From contig JAKDIS010000035.1 in the NCBI GenBank assembly GCA_030450335.1, positions 1 through 21,953 on the forward strand: a stretch of DNA of 21,953 nt. Direction: 5' to 3'. This stretch comes from Corynebacterium sp. (GTDB taxonomy: Bacteria; Actinomycetota; Actinomycetes; Mycobacteriales; Mycobacteriaceae). This document shows positions 1-7,303 of this stretch, in pieces (positions within the stretch are counted from its first letter, which is position 1; each line of letters opens with the position of its first letter). The notes below the pieces were generated by a model that was given only the letters and a program-made list of their open reading frames with translations, did not search any database and was not told the origin of the DNA. The position numbers and the translations under genes were made by a program.

Positions 1-38
1 GGCCCGATCGGTGGGGAGGGGTTGGGCACTGTAACTGG

Positions 39-44
39 TAACGT
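39..44 (+). promoter_or_regulatory. Putative extended -10 element of lepB (leaderless type)
   Basis: TAACGT at 39-44 is preceded by TG plus one base (36-38), giving an extended -10. It lies 8 nt before the GTG at 53, so transcription would start at or beside the start codon. No Shine-Dalgarno is visible between 45 and 52. No good -35 is seen. Confidence 0.5.
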
Positions 45-52
45 CTGTTGCC

Positions 53-943
53 GTGACTGATCCGAACACCCCTGACGACGCCGACGGACTCGAGACCCCG
101 GACGCCGCACGGCCCCCGGAGTCCGACGACACCTGGGGGAACCGTCCGGACGAACGGGACGAGCAGGACGAGCAGGAGCGTCCCCTCACGGAGCGCGAGA
201 AGGTCGCGGCACGCCGTGAGGAGTCCGAGCGGAAGAAGAAGCGGACCTATCCCTGGTGGGTGGAGTTCCCGATCATCCTCGTCGTCGCCCTGGTGCTGCT
301 GGCGCTGTTCAACTCCTTCGTGGGGCGTCCGTACCTGATCCCCTCGGAGTCGATGGAGCCCACGCTGCACGGTTGTGAGGACTGCGTGGGCGACCGCATA
401 TTCGTCAACAAGTTGTCCTACAGTTTCGGCGGTGAGCCGACGCCGGGCGACGTGGTGGTGTTCAACGGGCCGGAGTCCTGGAACGACCAGTACGTCTCCC
501 AGCGCTCCGACAACAGCGTGGTCAGTGGCGTGCAGACCGCGCTGTCGTACATCGGCATCCTCGCCCCGGACGAGAACGCCCTGGTCAAGCGTGTCATCGC
601 CACCGGTGGCCAGACGGTGCAGTGCCAGGCCGGCGACCCCGGCGTGATGGTCGACGGCAAGAAGGTCGACGACTCCTACACCCGCTCGCCGATGACCTAC
701 AAGGTTGACCCGATGACCGGGTCGGACGCCTGCCAGGGTGCCTACTTCGGCCCGGTGACCGTGCCCGAGGGCAACCTGTGGGTGATGGGCGACAACCGGA
801 CGAACTCCGGTGACTCCCGATTCCACATCGGCGACGAACTCCAGGGCACCGTGCCGGTCGACGACGTCGTCGGCAAGGTCACGGCGAAGATCTGGCCCCT
901 GGACCGCATCGGCGGCGTCGACGCGCCGGACATCCAGCAGTAA
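53..943 (+). CDS. lepB: Signal peptidase I
   Basis: Membrane-bound serine protease that removes signal peptides from exported proteins. 296 aa with a GTG start. Residues 1-66 are a hydrophilic, acidic then basic cytoplasmic tail. A single membrane anchor spans about 70-90. The catalytic region follows: the SESMEPTL box puts the nucleophile at Ser100, the general-base lysine is Lys179 in LVKRVIATGG, and the GDNRTNSGDSR box (246-256) is the conserved family signature. Cysteines at 108/111 and 191/227 could form disulfides outside the cell (inference). rnhB follows after 2 nt, so the two are probably cotranscribed. The start is supported by the -10-like TAACGT 8 nt upstream rather than by a Shine-Dalgarno. 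Confidence 0.96.
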   Translation: MTDPNTPDDADGLETPDAARPPESDDTWGNRPDERDEQDEQERPLTEREKVAARREESERKKKRTYPWWVEFPIILVVALVLLALFNSFVGRPYLIPSESMEPTLHGCEDCVGDRIFVNKLSYSFGGEPTPGDVVVFNGPESWNDQYVSQRSDNSVVSGVQTALSYIGILAPDENALVKRVIATGGQTVQCQAGDPGVMVDGKKVDDSYTRSPMTYKVDPMTGSDACQGAYFGPVTVPEGNLWVMGDNRTNSGDSRFHIGDELQGTVPVDDVVGKVTAKIWPLDRIGGVDAPDIQQ

Positions 944-945
944 CC

Positions 946-1626
946 GTGTCCGCGGTACGAACCATGCCGGACGGCCGGACGTTGGAGTGGGCCGTGCACA
1001 AGGCCGGCCTGGGGCCGGTCGCCGGCGTGGACGAGGCAGGACGCGGCGCGTGCTGCGGGCCGGTCACCGTCGCCGCCTGCGTCCTGCCGCCGGGGCCCCT
1101 CCCGGAACTGGAGGGGCTGACCGACTCCAAGAAGCTGACGGCGAAGAAACGCGACCTCTACTTCGACATCGTGCGCGAGGTCGCCGAGGACTGGGCGGTT
1201 GTGCATGTCCCGGCGTCCTACGTGGACACCTGGGGCATCCAGCACGCGAACCTGGGTGGGATGCGTCGGGCGGTGGCGTGTCTGGAGGTGCGCCCCGGCT
1301 ACATCCTCACCGACGCGATGAAGGTCAACGGCTTCCCGCGGCCGCACCTGCCGGTGGTCAAGGGGGACCTGATCGCCCGGTGCATCTCGGCGGCGAGTGT
1401 GCTGGCGAAGGTCTCGCGCGACCGGCTGATGGTCGAGATGGACGCCGAGTTCCCCGGCTACGGGCTGGCCGGCCACAAGGGTTACGGCACCGCGTCTCAC
1501 ATGGCCTCGGTGAGTCTGCTCGGCGGGACCCCCGAGCACCGTTACACTTATTCGAATGTGGCCGCCGCACATCGGCGGTGGCAGGCAGGACCGCCGATCG
1601 ACAAGGGAGATGACCAGCAACCGTGA
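946..1626 (+). CDS. rnhB: Ribonuclease HII
   Basis: Removes RNA from RNA:DNA hybrids and cuts at single misincorporated ribonucleotides; cytoplasmic. 226 aa. The diagnostic GVDEAGRG motif puts Asp29 and Glu30 in the active site, with Asp123 (ILTDAMK) and Asp141 (VKGDLIARC) as the other expected acidic ligands. SAASVLAKVSRDR (148-160) is the usual helix after the fourth acid, and GYGLAGHKGYGT is the C-terminal family motif. The GTG start is 2 nt after lepB; an ATG at 964 would shorten it by six residues. The stop overlaps the next gene's start as GTGA. The operon position next to lepB and DUF2469 is typical of actinobacteria. Confidence 0.95.
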   Translation: MSAVRTMPDGRTLEWAVHKAGLGPVAGVDEAGRGACCGPVTVAACVLPPGPLPELEGLTDSKKLTAKKRDLYFDIVREVAEDWAVVHVPASYVDTWGIQHANLGGMRRAVACLEVRPGYILTDAMKVNGFPRPHLPVVKGDLIARCISAASVLAKVSRDRLMVEMDAEFPGYGLAGHKGYGTASHMASVSLLGGTPEHRYTYSNVAAAHRRWQAGPPIDKGDDQQP

Positions 1627-1928
1627 GCGCCGAGGAGCTTGAGGACTACGAGGCCAACGTGGAGCTGTCCATGTACCGCGAGTACCGGGACGTGGTCAGC
1701 CAGTTCAGCTACGTGGTGGAGACCGAACGACGTTTCTACCTGGCCAACGCCGTGGAGTTGTTGCCGCGCAACGCCAACGGTGAGGTCTACTACGAGGTAC
1801 GGATGTCGGACGCCTGGGTGTGGGACATGTACCGCCCCGCCCGTTTCGTGCGCTACGTGCGGGTGATCACGTACAAGGACGTGAACATCGAGGAGCTCGA
1901 CAAGCCTGACCTGCGCATGCCCGACTAG
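1623..1928 (+). CDS. DUF2469 family conserved actinobacterial protein
   Basis: Small cytoplasmic protein of 101 aa, acidic and rich in Tyr, Val and Glu. The whole length matches the DUF2469 pattern as I know it (Rv2901c type): a SAEELEDYEANVELSMYREY start, QFSYVVETERRFYLANAVEL in the middle and SDAWVWDMYRPARFV near the end. It has no signal peptide or membrane segment. Its GTG start overlaps the rnhB stop by 4 nt, so translation is probably coupled. The function is not established. Conserved linkage to rnhB, yraN and comM only suggests a nucleic-acid-related role (inference). Confidence 0.9.
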   Translation: MSAEELEDYEANVELSMYREYRDVVSQFSYVVETERRFYLANAVELLPRNANGEVYYEVRMSDAWVWDMYRPARFVRYVRVITYKDVNIEELDKPDLRMPD

Positions 1929-1950
1929 TTCTGCTGGCAGTCTGGGGCGG

Positions 1951-1966
1951 GGAGGACGTGTCCTCC
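1951..1966. repeat. Inverted repeat in the DUF2469-yraN gap
   Basis: GGAGGAC (1951-1957) and GTCCTCC (1960-1966) are perfect reverse complements separated by GT. As RNA it makes a six-pair hairpin with a CGTG tetraloop, with no following T-run. It could be a weak transcription pause, or an operator beside the DnaA-box-like site 12 nt downstream. Confidence 0.5.
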
Positions 1967-1978
1967 ACAGGGGTCGGG

Positions 1979-1987
1979 TTGTCCACA
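1979..1987 (+). promoter_or_regulatory. DnaA-box-like site
   Basis: TTGTCCACA is the DnaA box variant favoured in high-GC actinobacteria. A weaker relative, TCCTCCACA, sits 18 nt upstream at 1961-1969. Both are in the noncoding gap before yraN. This is a sequence match only. Confidence 0.35.
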
Positions 1988-2052
1988 GGTTCCTGCGACG
2001 ATGCCCCGTGCGGGCCCGGCGCGGTCTGTGCGGCCTGCCAGAGTGCTGGGGT

Positions 2053-2487
2053 ATGTCGGACGAGACGAAGCCACAGAGACAAGGCAAGCAGCAGGGCGGG
2101 CCCGCAGGTCGCAGCGGCCGGGCGGGACGCAACCTGCGCGAGGTCGGTGCGGCGGGGGAGGACGTTGCCGCCGCCTACTTCCTGGAGCGCGGCTACCGGC
2201 TGCTGGGACGCAACTTCTTCACCGCCCGTGGGGAGGTGGACATCATCCTCGCGGGCCCGGATTCGGGTGACGGCTCGGAGATCGTCTTCGTCGAGGTCAA
2301 GTGGCGTCTGGACGGACGCTACGGCACCGGTGCCGAGGCGGTGACCCCGGCCAAGCTCACCGCGATGCGCCACGCCGGGGCGGAGTGGCTGCGTCGTCAT
2401 CCCGAGCACCGTGCCCGGCATGTGCGCTTCGACGTGCTGGACATCACCGCCGGCGAGATCACCCACTACGAGGGCGTGGGATGGTGA
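2053..2487 (+). CDS. yraN: YraN/UPF0102 family endonuclease-like protein
   Basis: 144 aa from the ATG at 2053. The frame is open further upstream to a GTG at 2008, but those residues do not look like the family. Residues 1-25 are a polar, Gly/Gln-rich tail. The conserved region begins at GRNLREVGAAGEDVAAAYFLERGY. The RNFFTARGEVDIIL stretch (53-66) and FVEVKWR (79-85) carry the Glu61/Asp63 and Glu81/Lys83 set expected of a restriction-endonuclease-like (PD-(D/E)XK type) fold, followed by a basic C-terminal half with AEWLRRH. The family's role is unsettled; a place in DNA or RNA processing is likely. The gene overlaps comM by 7 nt (4 nt if comM starts at the GTG at 2484), and linkage to comM and dprA is conserved. 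Confidence 0.9.
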   Translation: MSDETKPQRQGKQQGGPAGRSGRAGRNLREVGAAGEDVAAAYFLERGYRLLGRNFFTARGEVDIILAGPDSGDGSEIVFVEVKWRLDGRYGTGAEAVTPAKLTAMRHAGAEWLRRHPEHRARHVRFDVLDITAGEITHYEGVGW

Positions 2488-4133
2488 TCACGTTCAGCGA
2501 CCGCTCACCGGTGCGCGTGGGCCAGGCGCAGGGCATCGCCCTCAACGGTGTCACCGGAACCCCGGTGACCGTGGAGTGTGACATCAGCCCCGGGCTGCCG
2601 GGGATGAGCATCGTGGGCCTGGGCGACACTGCGGTGGTCCAGGCGCGTGACCGGGTGCGTTCGGCGATGATCAACAGTGGCCTGGACTGGCCGAAGAGCC
2701 GGGTGGTGATGAGCCTGTCCCCGGCCTCGGTGCCTAAACGTGGGGCGGGTTTCGACCTGCTGATGGTGTTGGCGATCCTGGATGCCCAGGGCGCGGTGCC
2801 GTCACAGGAGCTGCGCTCCACGGTGGTGGTGGGTGAGCTGGGGCTGGACGGTTCGGTCCGTCCGGTGGACGGGGTGCTGCCGATGCTCGTCGCCGCCGAG
2901 GGGGCGGGTTTCCGCCGCGCGGCGGTACCGGTCGGCAACGCCGCCGAGGCCGCCCGCGCTGCCCAGGCCACCGGCCTGGACGTGGTCGGTCTGGCCCACC
3001 TGGGTGAGCTGCTGCCGTGGATACGCGGCGGGCCCGCCCACGACCTGGCGTCCTGCCTCTCGGACAACGCCGGCGGACCGGTGGTTCCCGGTGCCGGTCA
3101 GGGTTCGGAGGCGGCGGGCGGGGCCGACCTGGCCGACGTGTGCGGGCAGGACGAGGCCCGACGGGGATTGGAGATCGCCGCGGCGGGCGGCCACCACCTG
3201 TGGCTCGCCGGGCCGCCGGGGACGGGAAAGTCGATGCTGGCCGAGCGGCTGCCCGGCATCCTGCCTCCGCTGGCTCAGTCCGAGCAGCTGGAGACCGCCG
3301 CGGTGCATTCGGTCGCCGGGGCCCGTCAGCGCCTCGAGCAGGTGTGGCTCGGGCAGCGTCCTTTCGTGGCCCCGCACCATTCGGTGACGCGTGCGGCGTT
3401 GGCCGGTGGTGGTGCCGGGCGGATCCGTCCCGGGGCGGTGAGCATCGCACACAACGGGGTGCTGTTCATCGACGAGGCGCCGGAGGTGTCCGCCGGGACG
3501 CTGGAGTTGCTGCGCACCCCGATGGAGACCGGGCACATCGACATCGTGCGTCACCACGGTACGGTGCGTTTCCCGTCGCGTTTCCAGCTGGTGCTGGCGT
3601 CGAACCCGTGCCCGTGCGGGGCGGCCGAGCCGGTGGACTGCCGGTGCCGCGGTGGTGTGCGTGACCGCTACCTGCAACGTCTGTCGGGGCCGTTGCTGGA
3701 CCGGGTGGACCTGGCGGTGCGGACCCGCGCCGGGCAGGGGGAGTCGCTGATCGGCTCAGGCGCGGGAACAGCGGGCACTCAGCTCCCGGAGTCCAGCGCG
3801 CAGGTGCGCGAGCGGGTGGTCGAGGCGCGCGACCGGGCGGTGCACCGTTGGCGGACGTGGCGGTCGAATGCCGCCGCACCGGGTCCGGCGTTGCGGCGTC
3901 ACCACTCCGCGGACGACGCGGGCATGGTGATGCTGCAGGAGAAGCTGCGTACCGGCGTGGTCTCCCAGCGTGGGGTGGACCGTACGTTGCGGGTGGCCTG
4001 GACGATGACGGACCTGGCCGGTGGTGGCCGGCCCGGGATGGGCGAGGTCATGGACGCGCTCGAGCTGTTCACCGGTTGCGTGGACATCGCCGGGGACGGC
4101 GGCAGCGGGGGCGGGAACTGGAGCAAGGGATGA
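2481..4133 (+). CDS. comM: ComM/YifB family Mg-chelatase-like AAA+ ATPase
   Basis: In well-studied relatives ComM is a hexameric helicase that promotes branch migration during natural transformation. 550 aa. The N-terminal third (about 15-140, VECDISPGLPGMSIVGLGDTAV) is the ribosomal-S5-like ChlI region. The AAA+ core carries Walker A GPPGTGKS at 244-251, Walker B VLFIDE with Asp331/Glu332, and LASNPCPCG as the sensor region with cysteines of the family's zinc-like site. The C-terminal Mg-chelatase domain follows (RTLRVAWTMTDLAG). I chose the ATG at 2481; a GTG at 2484 would give a classic GTGA overlap with yraN. The longer upstream frame is yraN shadow. The stop overlaps dprA as ATGA, so the two are translationally coupled. 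A role in uptake of DNA in this organism is inference. Confidence 0.95.
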   Translation: MVITFSDRSPVRVGQAQGIALNGVTGTPVTVECDISPGLPGMSIVGLGDTAVVQARDRVRSAMINSGLDWPKSRVVMSLSPASVPKRGAGFDLLMVLAILDAQGAVPSQELRSTVVVGELGLDGSVRPVDGVLPMLVAAEGAGFRRAAVPVGNAAEAARAAQATGLDVVGLAHLGELLPWIRGGPAHDLASCLSDNAGGPVVPGAGQGSEAAGGADLADVCGQDEARRGLEIAAAGGHHLWLAGPPGTGKSMLAERLPGILPPLAQSEQLETAAVHSVAGARQRLEQVWLGQRPFVAPHHSVTRAALAGGGAGRIRPGAVSIAHNGVLFIDEAPEVSAGTLELLRTPMETGHIDIVRHHGTVRFPSRFQLVLASNPCPCGAAEPVDCRCRGGVRDRYLQRLSGPLLDRVDLAVRTRAGQGESLIGSGAGTAGTQLPESSAQVRERVVEARDRAVHRWRTWRSNAAAPGPALRRHHSADDAGMVMLQEKLRTGVVSQRGVDRTLRVAWTMTDLAGGGRPGMGEVMDALELFTGCVDIAGDGGSGGGNWSKG

Positions 4134-5524
4134 GCGGTGGGACTGAGATGACGGAAACGACGGGCATGAGGGACATGACGGGAACGAGGGGGACTGGCAT
4201 GAGCGGAGCAGGACGTACGGGGAGTACGGCCGAGGACCACGGCAGCGTACGGATGCGGGCGTGGATGTACCTGCGGCGGGTGGTGGAGGCCTCCCAGATG
4301 GAACTGCTGGAACTGTTGTGGCCGGACGGCGTCGACGACGGCGCGGCGGCCAGCGTCGACACCGGTGCGCCGGCGGACGTGGAGCGGGCGGCCGGCATGA
4401 TCCGGCGTCGTGACTCGGCGTTGCCGGAGGCGCTGCTGCAGAGCACCCGGCGCAGGGCGGACGTGGACGAGTCGCTCGACCTGTCCTTCGCCCGTGAGCA
4501 GGGCTGGCGGCTGATCACCCCGGACTCACCAGAGTGGCCCGCGGAACGTTTCGCCAGCTCATTCATGAACATCGGCCCAGACACCGTCGTCGACGGTATC
4601 CGTGGGCAGGCGACCCAGCCCTTCGCGCTGTGGGCCACCGGCACCGCCCGGCTGGACGAGGCGGTGGAGCGCAGCGTGGCGATGGTGGGGACGCGGTCGT
4701 CGACGGCCTACGGCAACCGCACCACCCACGCCATGGCCAGTGAACTGGCCAACGCCGGGTACACGGTGGTCTCCGGTGGGGCGTTGGGGATCGACACCGC
4801 CGCGCACTCCGGGGCGCTCAGTGCCGCAGGACGGACCGTGGTCGTCACCGCGACCGGCCCCGGCGAGGTGTACCCACGCACGAACGAGGGACTGTTCCAC
4901 GCGGCGACCCGACGAGGCCTCGTGGTCTCTGAGTACCCGCCGCACCAGCGTGCCGCCCGCCACCGCTTCCTCACCCGCAACCGGCTGGTCGCCGCGATGT
5001 CGCAGGGCACCGTCCTGTTGGCCGCCGGCTACCGTTCCGGGGCGGTGAACACGGCGAACTGGGCGGACAGCATGTACCGGCCGGTGATGGTGCTGCCCGG
5101 CCCGGTGGACTCCGCCGACTACATCGGCTGCCACAAGCGCATCCGCGACGGCGCGGGCATCCTGATCACCCGGGCGGCGGACGTGCGCGAGGTGGTGGAA
5201 CCGGTGGGCAGCGTGGACACCGAACTGCAGCTCGCCCTCGAGTTCGGGGCCAGCCCGGTCCAGCGGCTCAGTGCGGAGCAGCTGCGGGTGTACGACTCCT
5301 GCGGGGTCGCCTCCGACGGCCTCGGCGACACCGAGCACATCAGCGCCGAGACGTCGATGCCGATGGCGGCGGTGGTGCGCACCATCACCGAGCTGGAGAG
5401 GATGAGCCTCGTGGTGCGTTCAGGCAACCGGTGGATCAAGACGGTCGACGAGAGCCCTGTGAAGAAGAACGCGGTGCAGGAGAACAAGGTGGACGAGACT
5501 CACCATGGGAGCGCGCCGGGCTAG
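4130..5524 (+). CDS. dprA: DNA-processing protein DprA (Smf)
   Basis: DprA binds incoming single-stranded DNA and loads RecA. 464 aa from the ATG at 4130, which overlaps the comM stop. The Rossmann-fold core starts at SVAMVGTRSSTAYG (GTR at 187-189), continues with SGGALGID at 215-222 and AAHSGAL, then VVSEYPPHQ, FLTRNRLVAAMS and LPGPVDSADYIGCHKRIRDGAGILI-type motifs of the ssDNA-binding groove. A C-terminal winged-helix domain spans about 375-440, as is usual. The first 30 residues are odd: Met, Thr and Gly dominate, with in-frame ATGs at 4148, 4166, 4175 and 4199. The ATG at 4199 has its own GAGGGGG Shine-Dalgarno, so the true start could be there, giving 441 aa. The TAG stop is part of a -10-like hexamer for xerC. 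Confidence 0.94.
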   Translation: MSGGTEMTETTGMRDMTGTRGTGMSGAGRTGSTAEDHGSVRMRAWMYLRRVVEASQMELLELLWPDGVDDGAAASVDTGAPADVERAAGMIRRRDSALPEALLQSTRRRADVDESLDLSFAREQGWRLITPDSPEWPAERFASSFMNIGPDTVVDGIRGQATQPFALWATGTARLDEAVERSVAMVGTRSSTAYGNRTTHAMASELANAGYTVVSGGALGIDTAAHSGALSAAGRTVVVTATGPGEVYPRTNEGLFHAATRRGLVVSEYPPHQRAARHRFLTRNRLVAAMSQGTVLLAAGYRSGAVNTANWADSMYRPVMVLPGPVDSADYIGCHKRIRDGAGILITRAADVREVVEPVGSVDTELQLALEFGASPVQRLSAEQLRVYDSCGVASDGLGDTEHISAETSMPMAAVVRTITELERMSLVVRSGNRWIKTVDESPVKKNAVQENKVDETHHGSAPG

Positions 5525-5527
5525 GAT
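5522..5527 (+). promoter_or_regulatory. Putative -10 element of xerC
   Basis: TAGGAT lies 8 nt before the xerC ATG, and its first three bases are the dprA stop codon. An AGGA within it could act instead as a Shine-Dalgarno at 9 nt spacing, so leadered translation from a dprA transcript is also possible. No -35 was found. Confidence 0.4.
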
Positions 5528-5535
5528 CGTGAACC

Positions 5536-6522
5536 ATGAGCAGTGACGGTCACATCCACGGTGTCGGCGGGACCCCGGGCCCCGTGGAGGAGGCCATCGG
5601 GGGGTACCTGGAGTACCTGGAGCTGGTGAAGGGGCGTTCGCCGAACACGGTGCGTGCCTACGGCCGGGACCTCTACTCGGCGTGCGAGGGGCTCGGGAGC
5701 GTCGAGGAGTTCACCCTGGAACGTGGCCGCGACGTCCTGGACTGGGCTTTGGAGGCCGGGGCTTCGCGGGCGACGGTGGCCCGGCTGGTCTCCGCCATGC
5801 GTGGTTTCGGCGGGTGGCTCAGCCACACCGGCCGGCTGCCCGGGAACCCGGTCTCGGCCCTGCAGGCCCCGCCGCCGCAACGCCATCTGCCGCGGGTGCT
5901 GTCCAACGACCAGGCCGGCACACTGCTCGAACGGGCCCAGCGACTGGCACAGGGACAGATTCAAGACGGCACGCAGGACGCCCCCGACGCGCACGCCCAC
6001 GCCCTGAGGGTGCGTGACTGGGCGATGCTCGAACTTCTCTACGCCAGCGGCATCCGCGTCGCCGAGCTCTGCGGGGCCGACCTCGCCGACCTCGGCGACC
6101 GTGATCTGCGTGTCACCGGCAAGGGAGCTAAGACCCGTGTGGTGCCCTTCGGCACCGCGGCACGCACGGCGTTGGACGCCTGGCTGGAGGTGCGCGGGGA
6201 CCTCGCCGCCCGACGTGGGCCGAAGCGTCCGGCGACCTCGGCGCTGTTCCTCGGCAGCCGTGGTGGACGCATCGACCAGCGTCGTGTGCGCGAGGTCGTC
6301 CACGCCGCGGCCGAGGCCGCCGGCACGCCCGGGGTCACCCCGCACGGACTGCGCCACTCCAGCGCCACCGCAGTGCTCGAGGGAGGCGCGGACCTGAGGG
6401 TCGTCCAGGAGTTTCTCGGACACGCCTCGATGCAGACCTCGCAGATCTACACCCACGTCGGCACCGAGCGGCTGCGTCAGGTGTACCGGCAGGCACATCC
6501 ACGCTCCGGCTACAACGACTGA
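5536..6522 (+). CDS. xerC: Tyrosine recombinase XerC
   Basis: Site-specific recombinase that with XerD resolves chromosome dimers at dif. 328 aa. N-terminal SAM-like core-binding domain at about 18-105 (EEAIGGYLEYLELVKGRSPNT). Catalytic domain about 118-325: Arg174 in YASGIRVAEL, the beta-hairpin lysine in GKGAKTR (195-201), His270 and Arg273 in HGLRHSSAT, His296 in EFLGHAS, and nucleophile Tyr305 in TSQIYTHV. All six catalytic positions are present. A polar insertion at about 140-157, between the domains, is slightly long. Position after dprA is conserved in this group, which supports XerC rather than XerD or an integrase. The 3' end faces the M23 gene with only 16 nt between. Confidence 0.94.
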   Translation: MSSDGHIHGVGGTPGPVEEAIGGYLEYLELVKGRSPNTVRAYGRDLYSACEGLGSVEEFTLERGRDVLDWALEAGASRATVARLVSAMRGFGGWLSHTGRLPGNPVSALQAPPPQRHLPRVLSNDQAGTLLERAQRLAQGQIQDGTQDAPDAHAHALRVRDWAMLELLYASGIRVAELCGADLADLGDRDLRVTGKGAKTRVVPFGTAARTALDAWLEVRGDLAARRGPKRPATSALFLGSRGGRIDQRRVREVVHAAAEAAGTPGVTPHGLRHSSATAVLEGGADLRVVQEFLGHASMQTSQIYTHVGTERLRQVYRQAHPRSGYND

Positions 6523-6538
6523 GTCGGCCGGGCCGGGG

Positions 6539-7156
6539 TCAGGACCACAGCCGGACGTGGACCACACCCAGCAGGCTCATCGGGTCGATGTAGCGCACGG
6601 CGGAACCTCCGTCAGGCGCCTCCACCCGCGCGCCCCAGGACAGTCCCTCCCCGCGTCGGGCGGTGGAGGGCAGGGACGCGGCGTCCGCCAGCACCCCGAT
6701 GCGTTGGCCGGCGTGCACGGTGTCGCCGGTGGAGACCGAGGCGATGACCGGCTCGTAGGTGGTGCGCAGTCCGTCCCCGTGGTCCACGGAGACCAGCGGG
6801 GTCCCGGCGACGACGCCGGCGAAGTGCACGGTCCCCGCGCTACTCGCCGACACCACGTCCCCCGGGGCGGCCGCCAGGTCCACCCCGCGGTGACCCGGCA
6901 ACCAGTTCTGCTCCGGGATGTCGGCGCCACGCAGCACGGCCCCGGGCACCGGACGCCGGTGCGTCCCCACGCGGTCGGCATCGCCCGTGCCTGCAACGCC
7001 CGCAGCGCCCGCAGCGTCCTGCACGTACTGCAGCCCCTGCACCTGTGCCTGTCCCTGCCCCGGTGGCTGGGCGGCACTCACGCCCGTGGCCAGCACCGCC
7101 GCGATGAGAGTGGCTGCGATCGTCCGGTACGGCCCCCGCCGTGATGTCCCCGTCAT
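6539..7156 (-). CDS. Secreted LytM/M23-domain protein, probably zinc-ligand deficient
   Basis: 205 aa exported protein. Residues 1-29 form a signal peptide (RRGPYR, a hydrophobic stretch at 12-25, likely cleavage after VSA or SAA). A low-complexity Gln/Gly/Ala linker follows, then an M23 (lysostaphin-like) domain at about 65-197. The first zinc motif is intact: His89 and Asp93 in GHRGVDLA. His126 in VDHGDG fits the extra active-site histidine. The second motif, HxH in classical enzymes and LHWG-like in actinobacterial relatives as I recall them, reads GLSWGAR with Ser173 where the zinc-ligand histidine should be. It may therefore be non-catalytic and bind or regulate peptidoglycan hydrolases (inference). 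It is divergent from rpsB, as is Rv2891 in M. tuberculosis. Confidence 0.87.
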   Translation of the reverse strand: MTGTSRRGPYRTIAATLIAAVLATGVSAAQPPGQGQAQVQGLQYVQDAAGAAGVAGTGDADRVGTHRRPVPGAVLRGADIPEQNWLPGHRGVDLAAAPGDVVSASSAGTVHFAGVVAGTPLVSVDHGDGLRTTYEPVIASVSTGDTVHAGQRIGVLADAASLPSTARRGEGLSWGARVEAPDGGSAVRYIDPMSLLGVVHVRLWS

Positions 7157-7164
7157 GGGCGCTG

Positions 7165-7170
7165 ATGTTA
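7165..7170 (-). promoter_or_regulatory. Putative -10 element of the M23-like gene (leaderless type)
   Basis: On the minus strand TAACAT ends 8 nt before the ATG at 7156. No Shine-Dalgarno lies between, and the -35 region is weak. The spacing matches the other leaderless candidates in the window. Confidence 0.45.
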
Positions 7171-7209
7171 CCGGTGGGAGAGGTGTGAAAAGCCGGGTCG
7201 AACCGGAAA

Positions 7210-7218
7210 TGTGGACAA
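7210..7218 (-). promoter_or_regulatory. DnaA-box-like site
   Basis: TGTGGACAA on the plus strand is TTGTCCACA on the minus strand, an exact actinobacterial-type DnaA box. It lies between the divergent M23-like and rpsB promoters. Confidence 0.35.
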
Positions 7219-7274
7219 CTCCGGTACCGCGGGTGACCGGCGGCGGAGCCGGTGCACAGGGCGGGCACGTGGAG

Positions 7275-7303
7275 TTGTGGGAAGCTCAGGTTCAGGGTAG
7301 ATT
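7275..7303 (+). promoter_or_regulatory. Candidate rpsB-tsf promoter
   Basis: TTGTGG (7275-7280) and TAGATT (7298-7303) are separated by 17 nt. Transcription would start near 7310 and give a leader of about 395 nt. The -10 and its downstream flank resemble those before frr. A weaker start nearer the gene cannot be excluded. Confidence 0.45.

Noticed and set aside
5536..6522. xerC gene considered as a phage or island integrase
   Set aside because: There is no tRNA, attachment repeat or atypical composition nearby, and it sits in the conserved dprA-xerC context of the core genome.
6557..7144. Plus-strand frames over the M23-like gene and into the rpsB leader (to 7580)
   Set aside because: The minus strand encodes a signal peptide and M23 motifs here. 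The plus frames are low complexity with no ribosome site.
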